Shown piece by piece: positions 26,302 to 34,751 of a stretch of DNA of 62,183 nt. Each line of letters opens with the position of its first letter. Positions within the stretch are counted from its first letter, which is position 1. The stretch spans positions 1-62,183 of the forward strand of contig WVSM01000013.1 of NCBI GenBank assembly GCA_015689645.1, written 5' to 3'. The notes below the pieces were generated by a model. That model ran no database searches. It was not told the DNA's origin and saw only the letters and a program-made list of their open reading frames with translations. The stretch is from Rhodobacterales bacterium HKCCE4037 (GTDB taxonomy: Bacteria; Pseudomonadota; Alphaproteobacteria; Rhodobacterales; Rhodobacteraceae). A program made the translations under genes and the position numbers.

Positions 26302-26792
26302 TGCCAGCCCCCGCCACTGTCACCCTCGACGGCGACACCACCATTGTCGTGACCCGCGACTTCGACGCCACCCCCGCTCAGGTCTGGCGCGCCCATACCG
26401 AACCGGCGCTCCTGCAACGCTGGCTCCTTGGCCCCCCGGGATGGAAAATGCATGTCTGCGAGGTCGACTTCCGCCCCGGCGGCTCCTACCGCTGGCGCTG
26501 GCGCAACCTCGAAGAAGGACAGGAATTCGGCTTCGACGGCGAGATCCTCGAATACGACCCGCCGAAGCGCATGGTCGAACGCCAGACCTATATCCCCGGC
26601 ACCGTTGGCGGCGAGATGGGGACCTGCGAGAACACCATCACCTTCACGGAAACCGACACCGGCACCCACATGGTCACGCGCATCACCTATGCCGACAAGG
26701 CCACGCTGGAGGCCGCGATGGCCACCGGCATGACGGACGGGATGGAGATGAGCTACGCCCTTCTGGATGGCGTGATCGCCGACGCCGCCTGA
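26301..26792 (+). CDS. SRPBCC/AHSA1-type domain protein
   Basis: A 163-residue Bet v1-like (START) fold protein. It has VVTRDFDATPAQVWRAHTEP (first strand and helix), LQRWLLGPPGW, and the C-terminal helix MEMSYALLDGVIAD. The AHSA1/CalC-like layout suggests binding of a hydrophobic small molecule. Translationally coupled to the upstream ArsR repressor (one-base overlap). Ligand unknown. Confidence 0.9.
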   Translation: MPAPATVTLDGDTTIVVTRDFDATPAQVWRAHTEPALLQRWLLGPPGWKMHVCEVDFRPGGSYRWRWRNLEEGQEFGFDGEILEYDPPKRMVERQTYIPGTVGGEMGTCENTITFTETDTGTHMVTRITYADKATLEAAMATGMTDGMEMSYALLDGVIADAA

Positions 26793-26806
26793 CACACCCA
26801 AAAGAA

Positions 26807-26838
26807 AACCGCCCTGCGCGAGCCACAGGGCGGTTCTT
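26807..26838 (+). terminator. terminator after the ArsR-SRPBCC pair
   Basis: A 10-bp perfect stem (AACCGCCCTG / CAGGGCGGTT) with a 9-base loop is followed by CTT, starting 15 bases after the SRPBCC stop codon. Confidence 0.75.
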
Positions 26839-27185
26839 GACACGGTTGCCCGGGGGCTCCGACAGCACTTACGAGGTGCACCTTCAATATGCTGGGTTCG
26901 AAACCGGGTCGACGGACATATCTTGGAGTGTCTACGACATATATGACACGAATCCGCGCGAGATTCCATTATTTTCTTGCGTGTTGGAATGCGAGCCTAA
27001 ATCAGGACCTTAGCTTCAGGCGCTCATCCGGCGCAGGGTTGCGCCGCCGATTCGCGGGCCTCTCCGAAGGCCGACTCGGACGCGATCGCGCCGCTTTCCG
27101 AAGGGTCTGCCGCCCGTGACACGCGCTGCGGCCTTGCCTCCTCCGCGTGCCTCGGCTGAGATGAATGGGACGCGAAAGGAAGCCC
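26839..27185. other. gene-free intergenic region
   Basis: About 350 bases without a believable gene. The middle part (26880-27010) is less GC-rich than its neighbours and holds short frames that lack ribosome sites. A tRNA-like T-arm motif occurs at about 26894-26912 but does not extend to a full tRNA. It ends with a GAAAGGA ribosome site for the next gene. Confidence 0.5.
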
Positions 27186-27602
27186 ATGATCGCCTATATC
27201 ACCGTCGGCTCGAACGACCTCGCCCGCGCGCGTCGGTTCTACACGGCCTTCCTGCCCGCGCTTGGCTACGGGCTGACGGAGGGGCCGGAGGGCCTCAGCT
27301 TCGCCTTGCCCGTGCCGCCGGGCGAACGACCGGTCGCGCCGGATTTCTACGTCAAGCCCCCGTTCGACGGGCGGCCCGCCAGCACCGGGAATGGCACCAT
27401 GACCGCCTTTGAGGTGCCGTCACAGGCCGAGGTGCGCGCCCTCCATGCCGCCGGTCTGTCGTCGGGCGGCACCGACGAGGGCGCACCCGGCTTCCGCGCC
27501 GATTACGGCCCGCATTTCTACGTCGGCTACCTGCGCGACCCCGACGGCAACAAGATCGCTCTGTTTTCCAGCAACCCGGACGAGCCGGGGCGCGACGACT
27601 GA
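27186..27602 (+). CDS. VOC-family protein
   Basis: A 138-residue protein with the glyoxalase-like fold. The N-terminus MIAYITVGSNDLARARRFY and the C-terminal FYVGYLRDPDGNKIALFSS are typical of VOC enzymes with the metal-site residues near the end. Substrate unknown. It is followed after 22 bases by a small monooxygenase-fold gene and may form a unit with it. Confidence 0.88.
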   Translation: MIAYITVGSNDLARARRFYTAFLPALGYGLTEGPEGLSFALPVPPGERPVAPDFYVKPPFDGRPASTGNGTMTAFEVPSQAEVRALHAAGLSSGGTDEGAPGFRADYGPHFYVGYLRDPDGNKIALFSSNPDEPGRDD

Positions 27603-27624
27603 CCCTGACACAAGGACGACACCC

Positions 27625-27969
27625 ATGATCGCCGTGATTTTCGAGGTCTACCCCAAGGCCGATCGCAAGGCCGAATATCTCGACATCGCCGCCCGGATGC
27701 GGCCCATGGTCGACGAGGTGGAGGGCTTCATCTCCGTCGAACGCTTCCAGAGCCTGACCGACCCCGACAAGCTCCTGTCGCTGTCCTTCTTCGAGGATGA
27801 GGATGCGATTGCGCGCTGGCGGCAGCTTGCTGCCCACCGCGAGGCGCAGGCGAAGGGCAGGGGCGGGATCTTCGACGATTACCGCCTGCGCATCGCCGGC
27901 GTGATCCGCGATTACGGCATGAACGAGCGGGAAGAGGCGCCGCGGGATAGCCGCGCATCCCATGGCTGA
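27625..27969 (+). CDS. ABM-domain (antibiotic biosynthesis monooxygenase-like) protein
   Basis: A 114-residue ferredoxin-like dimeric alpha-beta-barrel protein. It has MIAVIFEVYPKADRKAEYLD at the start, VEGFISVERFQSLTDPDKLL and SFFEDEDAIARWRQLAAHRE, the usual ABM core. These small proteins act as monooxygenases or heme-related enzymes, or are of unknown role. Same strand as, and 22 bases after, the VOC gene. Confidence 0.85.
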   Translation: MIAVIFEVYPKADRKAEYLDIAARMRPMVDEVEGFISVERFQSLTDPDKLLSLSFFEDEDAIARWRQLAAHREAQAKGRGGIFDDYRLRIAGVIRDYGMNEREEAPRDSRASHG

Positions 27970-27975
27970 TCGAGG

Positions 27976-28048
27976 TTAATCAAAGGTAAACAGAATTCGG
28001 TTTTGGTAGCGAAATCATTGCCTTAGTCCGTTTGTGCAAGCTTGCACA
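27976..28048 (-). repeat. bipartite intergenic element, copy 1
   Basis: The perfect palindrome TGTGCAAGCTTGCACA (28033-28048) is separated by 42 bases from TTTA-N7-TTAA (27976-27990, minus strand). The element lies between the 3' ends of two convergent genes. Copies of the same size occur at 33547-33618 and 43979-44051. Confidence 0.75.
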
Positions 28049-28054
28049 TCGCGC

Positions 28055-28918
28055 CTAACTGCTCCGTCCACGCCCCTCGAACCGGGGCAGCATCGCCGAG
28101 AAATCCCGGCCCCTGCCGTCCTCCTCCTCCACGAAGCGGCGGTAGAGTTCCAGCGCCGCGCGGCCCATCGGCGTATCCGCATCCGCCGCCTCCGCAGCCG
28201 CTTGGCTCAAACCGAGATCCTTCAGCATAAGCTCCGCCGCAAAGCCCGGCTTGTAATCATTGTCCGCCGGGCTCTGCGGCCCCACGCCCGGCGCAGGGCA
28301 ATAGGCGTTCATCGTCCAGCTGTAGCCCGACGAGGTCGAGACCACGTCGAACATGCTCTGCCGCGACAACCCCAGCTTGTCCGCCATCGCGAAGGCCTCA
28401 CAGGTCGCAATCATCGTGACGCCAAGGATCATGTTGTTGCAGATCTTCGCCGCCTGCCCATTGCCCGCCGGCCCGCACAGAACCGCCTTCTGGCCCATGA
28501 TGTCGAAGAGCGGCCGAACCGTCGCGAAAGCCTCTTCCGAACCGCCCACCATGAAGGTCAGCGTCCCGCCGGCAGCGCCCCCCACGCCGCCCGAGACCGG
28601 CGCGTCGAGCCACCCAAGCCCCGCCGCCTCCGCCTGCGCGGCCACCTCGCGGGCCGCATCGACCTCGACCGTCGAGCAATCCACGAAGACCGCGCCCTTG
28701 CGCATCGCCGGGATCACCTCCGCTGCGACGGCACGCAGGATCGCGCCGTTGGGCAGCATCGTGATGACAACGTCAGCGCCCTCCGCCGCTTCCGCCGCCG
28801 AGCCCGCCGTGCCCACACCCTCGGCCGTGTCGAAGCCGACGACCTCGTGGCCCGCGTCCGCGAGGTTGGCCGCCATCGGCCCGCCCATGTTTCCCAGCCC
28901 GATAAACCCGATCTTCAT
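28055..28918 (-). CDS. mmsB: 3-hydroxyisobutyrate dehydrogenase
   Basis: This 287-residue NAD(P)-dependent enzyme oxidises 3-hydroxyisobutyrate to methylmalonate semialdehyde in valine breakdown. The Rossmann start MKIGFIGLGNMGGPMAANL is the family signature. The substrate motif DAPVSGGVGGAAGGTLTFMV lies at ~117-136 and the catalytic Lys is in GNGQAAKICNNMI (~170). A strong GGGAGGAGAAGG ribosome site precedes the ATG at 28918. It is the last gene of a leftward cluster, 14 bases after the hydrolase gene. Confidence 0.96.
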   Translation of the reverse strand: MKIGFIGLGNMGGPMAANLADAGHEVVGFDTAEGVGTAGSAAEAAEGADVVITMLPNGAILRAVAAEVIPAMRKGAVFVDCSTVEVDAAREVAAQAEAAGLGWLDAPVSGGVGGAAGGTLTFMVGGSEEAFATVRPLFDIMGQKAVLCGPAGNGQAAKICNNMILGVTMIATCEAFAMADKLGLSRQSMFDVVSTSSGYSWTMNAYCPAPGVGPQSPADNDYKPGFAAELMLKDLGLSQAAAEAADADTPMGRAALELYRRFVEEEDGRGRDFSAMLPRFEGRGRSS

Positions 28919-28932
28919 GGCCTTCTCCTCCC

Positions 28933-29967
28933 TCAGATTGTCCAGTCGTCCTTGCCCAACGGGCGCAGCATGTTGGCGACATCCACCGCCGGCACCGCCA
29001 GCGGCCCCTCGTGGCGCCACTTGGGCGAGCGGTCCTTGTCGATGATCGCCGCACGGATACCCTCGAGGAAATCGCCGTGCTCCATCGCCCGCGCCGTGTA
29101 GCGATATTCGTTGCGCAGGGCGGCCTCGATCGTGTCGCTTGACCGCGTGCGATGCACCAGTTCGACCGTGCAGGCCATGGCGAGAGGGGAGTTGCGGGCC
29201 ATCATCTTTTCCGCCTGCCGCGCCTCCTCCGTCTCGGAATGGCGCAGGTCGGTCATCACGTCGCGCAGCGCCTCGCCGCTGAACAGTCGGTCATAGATTG
29301 CCTGGGATGCTTTCAGCGTGCTCTCCGGCGGCGCCTCCTCCGTGCGGTCCACCGCGTCCCAATCGCCGCTCTCGATCAGTTCGGCCTTCAGCGCTTCCCA
29401 CCCGGCCTCGGGCACGAAATAATCGGCGAATTCCGCGTGGATCGCTTCGCCGGGACCCATCCGCGCCGCCGTCACGCCAAGGTATTCCCCCAGCCGCCCC
29501 GGCGCGCGCGCGAGCAGAAGCGTGCCACCGACATCCGGGATCAGCCCGATGCCGCATTCCGGCATGGCGATCTGGCTCGACTCGCCCACGATCCGGTGCG
29601 AGCCGTGGCATCCCACACCCACGCCGCCGCCCATGGTGAAGCCCTGCATGAATGCGACGACCGGCTTGGGAAAGCGGAACATCTTGGCGTTCATCCGGTA
29701 TTCGTCGGACCAGAACTTGCGCCCGTAGTCGAAATCGCCCGCCGTGCCGGTCTCGTACATCTCCTGGATGTCGCCACCCGCGCAGAAGGCGCGCTCGCCC
29801 ACCGCGTCGATCAGCACCAGCGCCACCGCGTCATCCCCGGCCCAGGCGTCCAGCGCCGCCTCGATCGCTAGGCACATGTCGTAGCTGAGCGCATTCAGCG
29901 CCTTGGGCCGGTTCAGCGTGATCCGCCCCGCGCGGCCCTCGATGCGGATGTGAATATCGTCGCTCAT
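28933..29967 (-). CDS. enoyl-CoA hydratase/isomerase family, probable 3-hydroxyisobutyryl-CoA hydrolase
   Basis: This 344-residue crotonase-fold enzyme has the ECH_2 layout of HIBYL-CoA hydrolases. The oxyanion-hole segments are FCAGGDIQEMYETG (~61-74) and GFTMGGGVGVGCHGSHRIVG (~109-128), followed by MPECGIGLIPDVGGTLLL. The C-terminus (YRYTARAMEHGDFLEGIRAA) is typical of HIBCH. Length and context (isobutyryl-CoA dehydrogenase upstream, mmsB downstream) support the hydrolase of valine degradation. Start at 29967. Confidence 0.9.
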   Translation of the reverse strand: MSDDIHIRIEGRAGRITLNRPKALNALSYDMCLAIEAALDAWAGDDAVALVLIDAVGERAFCAGGDIQEMYETGTAGDFDYGRKFWSDEYRMNAKMFRFPKPVVAFMQGFTMGGGVGVGCHGSHRIVGESSQIAMPECGIGLIPDVGGTLLLARAPGRLGEYLGVTAARMGPGEAIHAEFADYFVPEAGWEALKAELIESGDWDAVDRTEEAPPESTLKASQAIYDRLFSGEALRDVMTDLRHSETEEARQAEKMMARNSPLAMACTVELVHRTRSSDTIEAALRNEYRYTARAMEHGDFLEGIRAAIIDKDRSPKWRHEGPLAVPAVDVANMLRPLGKDDWTI

Positions 29968-29980
29968 CTCTGCCTTCCCC

Positions 29981-30029
29981 GATTATTCGTACGAATAATC
30001 GCATCCGAGGATTTTCGTACGAAAATCCT
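29981..30029. promoter_or_regulatory. two perfect palindromes with TTCGTACGAA core
   Basis: GATTATTCGTACGAATAATC (29981-30000) and a 22-bp palindrome at 30008-30029 with arms AGGATTTTCGT / ACGAAAATCCT share the core TTCGTACGAA. They fill the 68-base gap between two valine-catabolic genes; centre-to-centre distance is 28 bases. Either tandem operator sites or a palindromic repeat. Confidence 0.65.
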
Positions 30030-30035
30030 GCCTCG

Positions 30036-31181
30036 TCATCCACGCTCCGCCAGCATCTGGCGCGACACGATCATCCGCATGATCTCGTTCGTGCCTTCAA
30101 GGATCTGGTGCACGCGCAGGTCCCGCACGATCTTCTCGATCCCGTAATCGGCGAGGTAGCCATAACCGCCGTGCAATTGCAGGCATTGGTCCGCGATGCG
30201 CGAGCCGGCCTCGGTGCAGAATTTCTTGGCCATGGCGCAGGCCTTGGTCGCATCATGCGCGCCGGTATCCAGCTTCCATGCCGCCTGCCGCAGGAAGACG
30301 CGTGCCGCTTCCAGCTCGATCTCCATGTCCGCCAGCCGAAACTGCAGGGCCTGGAACTGGTCGATGCTGCGCCCGAATGCCTTGCGTTCGCCCATGTAGG
30401 CCAGTGTCGCGCGCAGCCCGGCCGCCGCCGCACCGAGAGAGCAGGCCGCGATGTTCAGCCGCCCGCCATCGAGCCCCGCCATCGCGTAGCGGAAGCCGTG
30501 GCCTTCCTCGCCCAGAAGGTTCCCGGCCGGCACGGCGCACTCGTCCATCTGCACTTGCCGCGTCGGTTGCGAGCGCCAACCCATCTTGTCTTCCAGCCCG
30601 CCGAAGCTGAGCCCCTCGGCCCCGTCCTCGACCACCATGGCGGAGATCCCGCGCGGCCCGTCCTCGCCCGTGCGGCACATCACGATATAGGCGTCGGAAT
30701 AGCCGCCGCCCGAGATGAAAGCCTTCGTTCCGGTCAGGCGGTAGCCGTCGTTCGTGCGCTCGGCTTTCGTCTTCAACGCCGCCGCGTCCGAGCCGCTGCC
30801 GGGTTCTGTCAGGCAATAGGAAAAGATCGTCTCCATACTCAGTGCAGCGGGCAGGTACCGCGCCTTCAGATCGTCCGAGCCAAAGCTCTCGATCATCTTG
30901 GCGCACATGTTGTGGATCGACAGGAACGCCGCCACGGAGGCGCAGCTTTCCGAAAGGGCCTCGAACACCAGGGTCGCTTCCAGCCGGGACAGGCCCGAGC
31001 CGCCATTCTCCTCGGAGACGTAAAGCCCCGCGAAACCGAGTTCGGCCAGCTTGGGCCAGAGCGCTTTTGGGATCGTGCCCTCGCGTTCCCACGTTCGCGC
31101 ATGGGGGGCAATCTCGGCCTCACCGAAAGCCCGCGCCATGTCGTAGACGGCCTGCGCCTCTTCGCTCAGTGCAAAATCCAT
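30036..31181 (-). CDS. acyl-CoA dehydrogenase, probable isobutyryl-CoA dehydrogenase
   Basis: This 381-residue flavoprotein carries out alpha,beta-dehydrogenation of a branched acyl-CoA. It shows YCLTEPGSGSDAAALKTKAE (~125-145), KAFISGGGYSDAYIVMCRTG, the FAD-binding QLHGGYGYLADYGIEKI, and the catalytic region RVHQILEGTNEIMRMIVSR (~355-373). The isobutyryl specificity is inferred from its place next to HIBYL-CoA hydrolase, mmsB and mmsA. The start at 31181 has GAGGGAGGGG upstream, which is better than the longer frame to 31196. Confidence 0.92.
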   Translation of the reverse strand: MDFALSEEAQAVYDMARAFGEAEIAPHARTWEREGTIPKALWPKLAELGFAGLYVSEENGGSGLSRLEATLVFEALSESCASVAAFLSIHNMCAKMIESFGSDDLKARYLPAALSMETIFSYCLTEPGSGSDAAALKTKAERTNDGYRLTGTKAFISGGGYSDAYIVMCRTGEDGPRGISAMVVEDGAEGLSFGGLEDKMGWRSQPTRQVQMDECAVPAGNLLGEEGHGFRYAMAGLDGGRLNIAACSLGAAAAGLRATLAYMGERKAFGRSIDQFQALQFRLADMEIELEAARVFLRQAAWKLDTGAHDATKACAMAKKFCTEAGSRIADQCLQLHGGYGYLADYGIEKIVRDLRVHQILEGTNEIMRMIVSRQMLAERG

Positions 31182-31260
31182 CAACCCCTCCCTCAAGAAT
31201 TGAACGCTTGTTTAATTACCGAGTCTTTCGACAATGTTGCAAGCGGGCAGGGCGCGTGCG

Positions 31261-32397
31261 TCACAGATCGGCATGGAATTCCTCGACAAGGTGCGCCACG
31301 ACCTTGCGCATGGCCTCGCGTCCGTCGTCGCCCGCCTTGCGCGCGTTGGTGTAGACAGCCCGCTGCCGGTCGGCGCTGGTGCCCTTGGCCATCAGGCGCA
31401 GATGCTCCAACTCAGCCGCGCAGCCAAGCGCCGCGGCATCCTCTTCGGTCAGTGCGATCAGCTCGTCCACCAGCACCGGCATCGGCACCACCGCGCCGCG
31501 CCCGAAGTCGATCAGCCCTTCGCCGACCCCGTAGCGTTGCGCGCGCCAGCGGTTCTCGTTCACCAGGAACCGGTCGTAGACCCGCCAGCGCTGGTTCAGG
31601 CCACGGAGGCGGCACAGCATCCGCACGAGGCATTGGATCAGCGCGGACAGCGCCAGCTGATCCTCCAGACGGGGGGAGACATCGCAGATCCGCGCCTCGA
31701 CGGTCGGGAAATTGGCCGAGGGGCGCAGGTCCCACCAGATTTTCGACGTGTCCTCGATCAGCTCGAGGTCGATCAGCGTTTCCACCGTGCGGCGGTATTC
31801 CCCGAAGGAGGTGAAATAGGGCGGCAGGCCGGTGCGCGGCAGGTTGTCGAAAACGGTCAGCCGGTAGGAGGCGAGGCCCGTGTCGCGCCCCTGCCAGAAC
31901 GGCGAGGAGGTCGAAAGCGCCAGAAGATGCGGCAGGAAATAGGTGAGCTGACGCATGACGTCGATGCGCAGATCCTCATCCGGCAGGCCGACATGGCAAT
32001 GGGCGCCGCAGATCAGCATGCGCTCGACCACGCCGCCGAGATCGCGGGCCAGCTGGTTGTAACGGTCGCGGTCGGTGTGAGGCTGGTCCTTCCAGTCGGC
32101 GAAGGGATGGCAGGAGACGGCGATGGGCGCGAGGCCGAAGCGGCCCGCGCATTCGGCGACCGTCGCGCGCAGGCGTTTGAGATCGGTCCGCGCGTCGGCG
32201 ATGGTCGGGCAGATGCCGGTGCCCACCTCGATCTGGCACTTGAGGAATTCGGGGCTGACCTGGCCTTCAAGCTCGGCGGTGCAGGCCTCCATCAGGTCCG
32301 CCGGGGCCTCGGCGAGATCGAAGCTCTCGCGATCGACGAGCAGGTATTCCTCCTCGATGCCGAGGGTGAAGTGATCGTCGTCGAACGTCTGGGCCAT
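31261..32397 (-). CDS. YbdK-type carboxylate-amine ligase (glutamate-cysteine ligase family 2)
   Basis: A 378-residue protein of the GCS2 family. The landmarks are [20 protein letters not shown] near the N-terminus, [33 protein letters not shown] (~132-148), [13 protein letters not shown] and [18 protein letters not shown]. Family members have weak glutamate-cysteine ligase activity; the true product is unknown. A GGGGAGGA ribosome site precedes the ATG at 32397. It interrupts the valine cluster and is on its strand. Confidence 0.9.
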   Translation of the reverse strand: MAQTFDDDHFTLGIEEEYLLVDRESFDLAEAPADLMEACTAELEGQVSPEFLKCQIEVGTGICPTIADARTDLKRLRATVAECAGRFGLAPIAVSCHPFADWKDQPHTDRDRYNQLARDLGGVVERMLICGAHCHVGLPDEDLRIDVMRQLTYFLPHLLALSTSSPFWQGRDTGLASYRLTVFDNLPRTGLPPYFTSFGEYRRTVETLIDLELIEDTSKIWWDLRPSANFPTVEARICDVSPRLEDQLALSALIQCLVRMLCRLRGLNQRWRVYDRFLVNENRWRAQRYGVGEGLIDFGRGAVVPMPVLVDELIALTEEDAAALGCAAELEHLRLMAKGTSADRQRAVYTNARKAGDDGREAMRKVVAHLVEEFHADL

Positions 32398-32591
32398 GGC
32401 GGTCCTCCCCTGCGGCAAGGGTGGTCTGGCACAGGGCGGATGGCAAGGCAAACGCGATTGCACGGAGGTGGCGGGTGTTTCCGTCGCTCCGGTTTTCCGC
32501 AATCGCGGGGTCGGGCTGTCTCGTTCATTGCTTGGCTGGTCCCCTGCTTGGGGAGAAATTGATTGAAGTCATTACCCAAGGAAACGATCCC

Positions 32592-33167
32592 ATGAACCGC
32601 CGCGCCTTTCTGACCTCCTCGCTTCTGGCCGCACCGGCCCTTCTGACGCTCTCGGGCCTGCCTGCCGTTGCCGCCACGACCGGCTCCACGCTGCTGGAGG
32701 CGCCCGGTGTCACCGCCTCGGGCAGTTTCACGATCCCCGGGTTCGGGCCGGGCGGGAACGGGCGGCTGGCGATGACCTTCAGCAACGGACCGGGCGTGCA
32801 GGCGCAGTTCGGACCGAACGCGATCAGCCGGATCGTCGCCGCCACGCCGGGGAGCCGGATCGGCATCCACTATACCGGCCTGGGTGGAGCGGGCGATTAC
32901 GTGACGCGCTGGACGCTGAATTCCGTCGCCGCGGGGGGTGCGAGCGCCGGGTTCGATGTCGATGGCGGCGTATCTGCCAATGTCTCGGCGTTGGTGGGCG
33001 GCGATCAACATGCGGGGTCGGGCCTTGCGGCGATGATCGTGGCGGCCGTCTCTGGCGGGGCGGTGCTGCGCAACGCGGGTGCCGCACAATTGCAGGCGCT
33101 CGTTACGCCGCGGGCCACGCCGCAGGGAGCGGATTTCGGGCTCGACGTCACCGTGAGCGCGGCCTGA
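32592..33167 (+). CDS. Tat-exported protein of unknown function
   Basis: A 191-residue protein that I cannot assign. It starts with a twin-arginine-like signal (MNRRAFLTSSLLAAPALLTL, cut about residue 28 after AVAA). The mature part is Gly/Ala/Ser-rich and probably all-beta (repeated GG/AG turns, few charged residues). AAGGAA lies before the ATG. It sits alone, divergent from the YbdK-type gene. Confidence 0.7.
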   Translation: MNRRAFLTSSLLAAPALLTLSGLPAVAATTGSTLLEAPGVTASGSFTIPGFGPGGNGRLAMTFSNGPGVQAQFGPNAISRIVAATPGSRIGIHYTGLGGAGDYVTRWTLNSVAAGGASAGFDVDGGVSANVSALVGGDQHAGSGLAAMIVAAVSGGAVLRNAGAAQLQALVTPRATPQGADFGLDVTVSAA

Positions 33168-33275
33168 GGTAAGGGAATCCGCCTTCCCGGATCCGCGAAG
33201 GTGGGGAATCCCGCAATCGCGGCGGGAACCGGAAAGGGCTAAGTTGAGTTCAAGTTGAAACGAAGGACCTGACCC

Positions 33276-33461
33276 ATGCTGATCCGCTCGATCCTGACCA
33301 TCGCCGTTCTTGGAAGCTTCGTCTTCGGTGCCGCCGCGCAAGCCGAGACGCAGCGCCCCGGCACGAGCCTGACGGCCCAGATCGACGGGCTGACCACCGC
33401 CCCGACCCCCACGCCGCGCGGCACATTTGCCAGCGAAGGCGGCCTCGGCGGCACCCGCTAA
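33276..33461 (+). CDS. small secreted peptide
   Basis: A 61-residue protein with a signal peptide (about residues 1-23, AAAQA) and a short mature tail rich in Thr, Pro and Gly. GAAGGACC lies eight bases before the ATG, and a strong terminator follows, which supports a real short transcript. No known family. The spacing suggests an independent gene. Confidence 0.6.
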   Translation: MLIRSILTIAVLGSFVFGAAAQAETQRPGTSLTAQIDGLTTAPTPTPRGTFASEGGLGGTR

Positions 33462-33491
33462 TCTCCCGACGACCCTCCCTGTTGGACTTGG

Positions 33492-33519
33492 CCCCCGGTT
33501 TCGACCGGGGGTCTTTTTT
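33492..33519 (+). terminator. intrinsic terminator after the small secreted peptide gene
   Basis: An 8-bp stem CCCCCGGT / ACCGGGGG with a TTCG loop is followed by TCTTTTTT. A textbook rho-independent terminator. Confidence 0.92.
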
Positions 33520-33546
33520 GCCCCAGATCCCGCAAGAGGGCGACGG

Positions 33547-33618
33547 TGAGCAAGCTTGCACAACGGCACAAGTCATTGATATTGCTCGAATCCGTCTCCG
33601 GAATTAACCTGATATTAA
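33547..33618 (+). repeat. bipartite intergenic element, copy 2
   Basis: The palindrome block (TGAGCAAGCTTGCACA, one mismatch to the consensus) is separated by 41 bases from TTAA-N7-TTAA at 33604-33618. The linker matches copy 1 at 17 of 24 positions after the palindrome. It lies between the small peptide gene and a convergent gene. Confidence 0.75.
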
Positions 33619-33646
33619 GGATTTGAGCCGACCAGGCCGCGCCCTG

Positions 33647-34072
33647 CTATTCCCCGACGACCCGCCGCTTGAGATCCTCGATCCGACCTTCGGGGCAGCC
33701 GACAAGCGCCAGCGCCTCGGCTTCATCCTCGATGGCGGCGATGGGTGGCCCGTTCAGGCCGTCCCAAGTCCGGCGCATCATCTCGGCCATGCGCCGCCCC
33801 TCGGGCGTCGGGCAGTAATAGACCATCATGGACGGCTTCACGCGCGCGCCAAGTTCGGGGGCCGCGCGGGCCTGATGTTCCATGAAGCGGGGGAAATCGT
33901 CCTCGACGCCGGTCACGCGCGACAGGTCGAAAAGGTATTTCTGCCCCGGCGCCGCGTCGGGATCGTGGGCATAGCGGCCGAAGACCTCGCCGGACTCTTC
34001 CAGCCCCGCGATCCCCCAGTAGGTGATCAGCACGATGCCACGGGCGGGCAGGATTTCGTAAGTCAGTGGCAT
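33647..34072 (-). CDS. conserved protein of unknown function (copy 1 of tandem pair)
   Basis: A 141-residue cytoplasmic alpha/beta protein beginning YEILPARGIVLITYWGIAGL and containing PGQKYLFDLSRVTGVEDDFP. It is clearly homologous to the next gene at 34134-34580 along its whole length. The layout (short beta-strand start, helix, DLTGV strand) recalls the SpoIIAA/STAS-like fold, but I cannot confirm the family. No signal peptide. The pair probably arose by duplication. Confidence 0.7.
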   Translation of the reverse strand: MPLTYEILPARGIVLITYWGIAGLEESGEVFGRYAHDPDAAPGQKYLFDLSRVTGVEDDFPRFMEHQARAAPELGARVKPSMMVYYCPTPEGRRMAEMMRRTWDGLNGPPIAAIEDEAEALALVGCPEGRIEDLKRRVVGE

Positions 34073-34133
34073 TCCAGCAGGTTAAGCATAATGAGGCCGG
34101 GCGGTATAGTCGGCTTGACCGGCGCGCGACCGA

Positions 34134-34580
34134 TCAAAAGGTATCGGCCTCGTCATCGTCGATGATGACGCGGCGCCGCAGGCCTTCGATCTCGCGTTCC
34201 CGGCAGCCGACAAGCGACAGGGCCTCCGCCTCGTCGGCGATGACCGCGACGGCGGGGCCGGGGATGCCCTCCCACGACTTGGCGATCATGTTCGCCATCC
34301 GCTGCGAGACCGGCGTCGGCGCGAGATAGACCAGCATGGAGGGCAGGATCGGCAAGCCCAACTCGCCGGCTTTCCTGGCCTGGAGCGCCATCAGGCGCGG
34401 GAAATCGTTCTCGACCTCGGTCACGCCGGTCAGGTCGATCAGGTGCTTCTGACCCTGTGCCGCATCGGGGTGCTTCGCGAAGGCGGCGAAGGCCTCGGCG
34501 GTTTCGTCGAGCATGGCGCGCCCCGTGTAGGTGATGAGGACAAGGCCACGGCGCGGGAAGATTTGGAAAGATACTGGCAT
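34134..34580 (-). CDS. conserved protein of unknown function (copy 2 of tandem pair)
   Basis: A 148-residue paralogue of 33647-34072 (shared blocks RGLVLITYTGRAML, HPDAAQGQKHLIDLTGV, NDFPRLMALQAR, EAEALSLVGC). The C-terminus is longer and acidic (IIDDDEADTF). Possibly STAS/SpoIIAA-like; function unknown. The two genes are 61 bases apart on the same strand and may form an operon. Confidence 0.7.
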   Translation of the reverse strand: MPVSFQIFPRRGLVLITYTGRAMLDETAEAFAAFAKHPDAAQGQKHLIDLTGVTEVENDFPRLMALQARKAGELGLPILPSMLVYLAPTPVSQRMANMIAKSWEGIPGPAVAVIADEAEALSLVGCREREIEGLRRRVIIDDDEADTF

Positions 34581-34694
34581 TGCAGAAGCTTAGAGCGGAT
34601 CTTGGTCCGGGTGAAAGAGCCGCCGCGCATCTTCGTCGAGGATGGATCCCCGGTATGGCGCGGTGGACACAAGCGATCGGACGTGCCGGAACGA

Positions 34695-34726
34695 CAAGAC
34701 CCCCGGCAAGGATGCCGGGGGTCTTG
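34695..34726 (-). terminator. terminator of mmsA
   Basis: A perfect 14-bp stem (CAAGACCCCCGGCA / TGCCGGGGGTCTTG) with a four-base loop lies 25 bases beyond the mmsA stop. There is no strong T run, but the stem is long. Confidence 0.75.
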
Positions 34727-34751
34727 CGAAAGGTGCGGATGGTGCGCCGCG

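Noticed and set aside
26894-26912. T-arm-like motif (GGGTTCGAAACC) suggesting a tRNA
   Set aside because: The stem is not a proper 5-bp T arm and no acceptor, D and anticodon arms can be built around it; no CCA end.
33276-33461. Possibility that the 61-codon frame is not a gene
   Set aside because: It has a proper ribosome site, a signal peptide and a strong terminator immediately after, so I kept it as a small secreted peptide.
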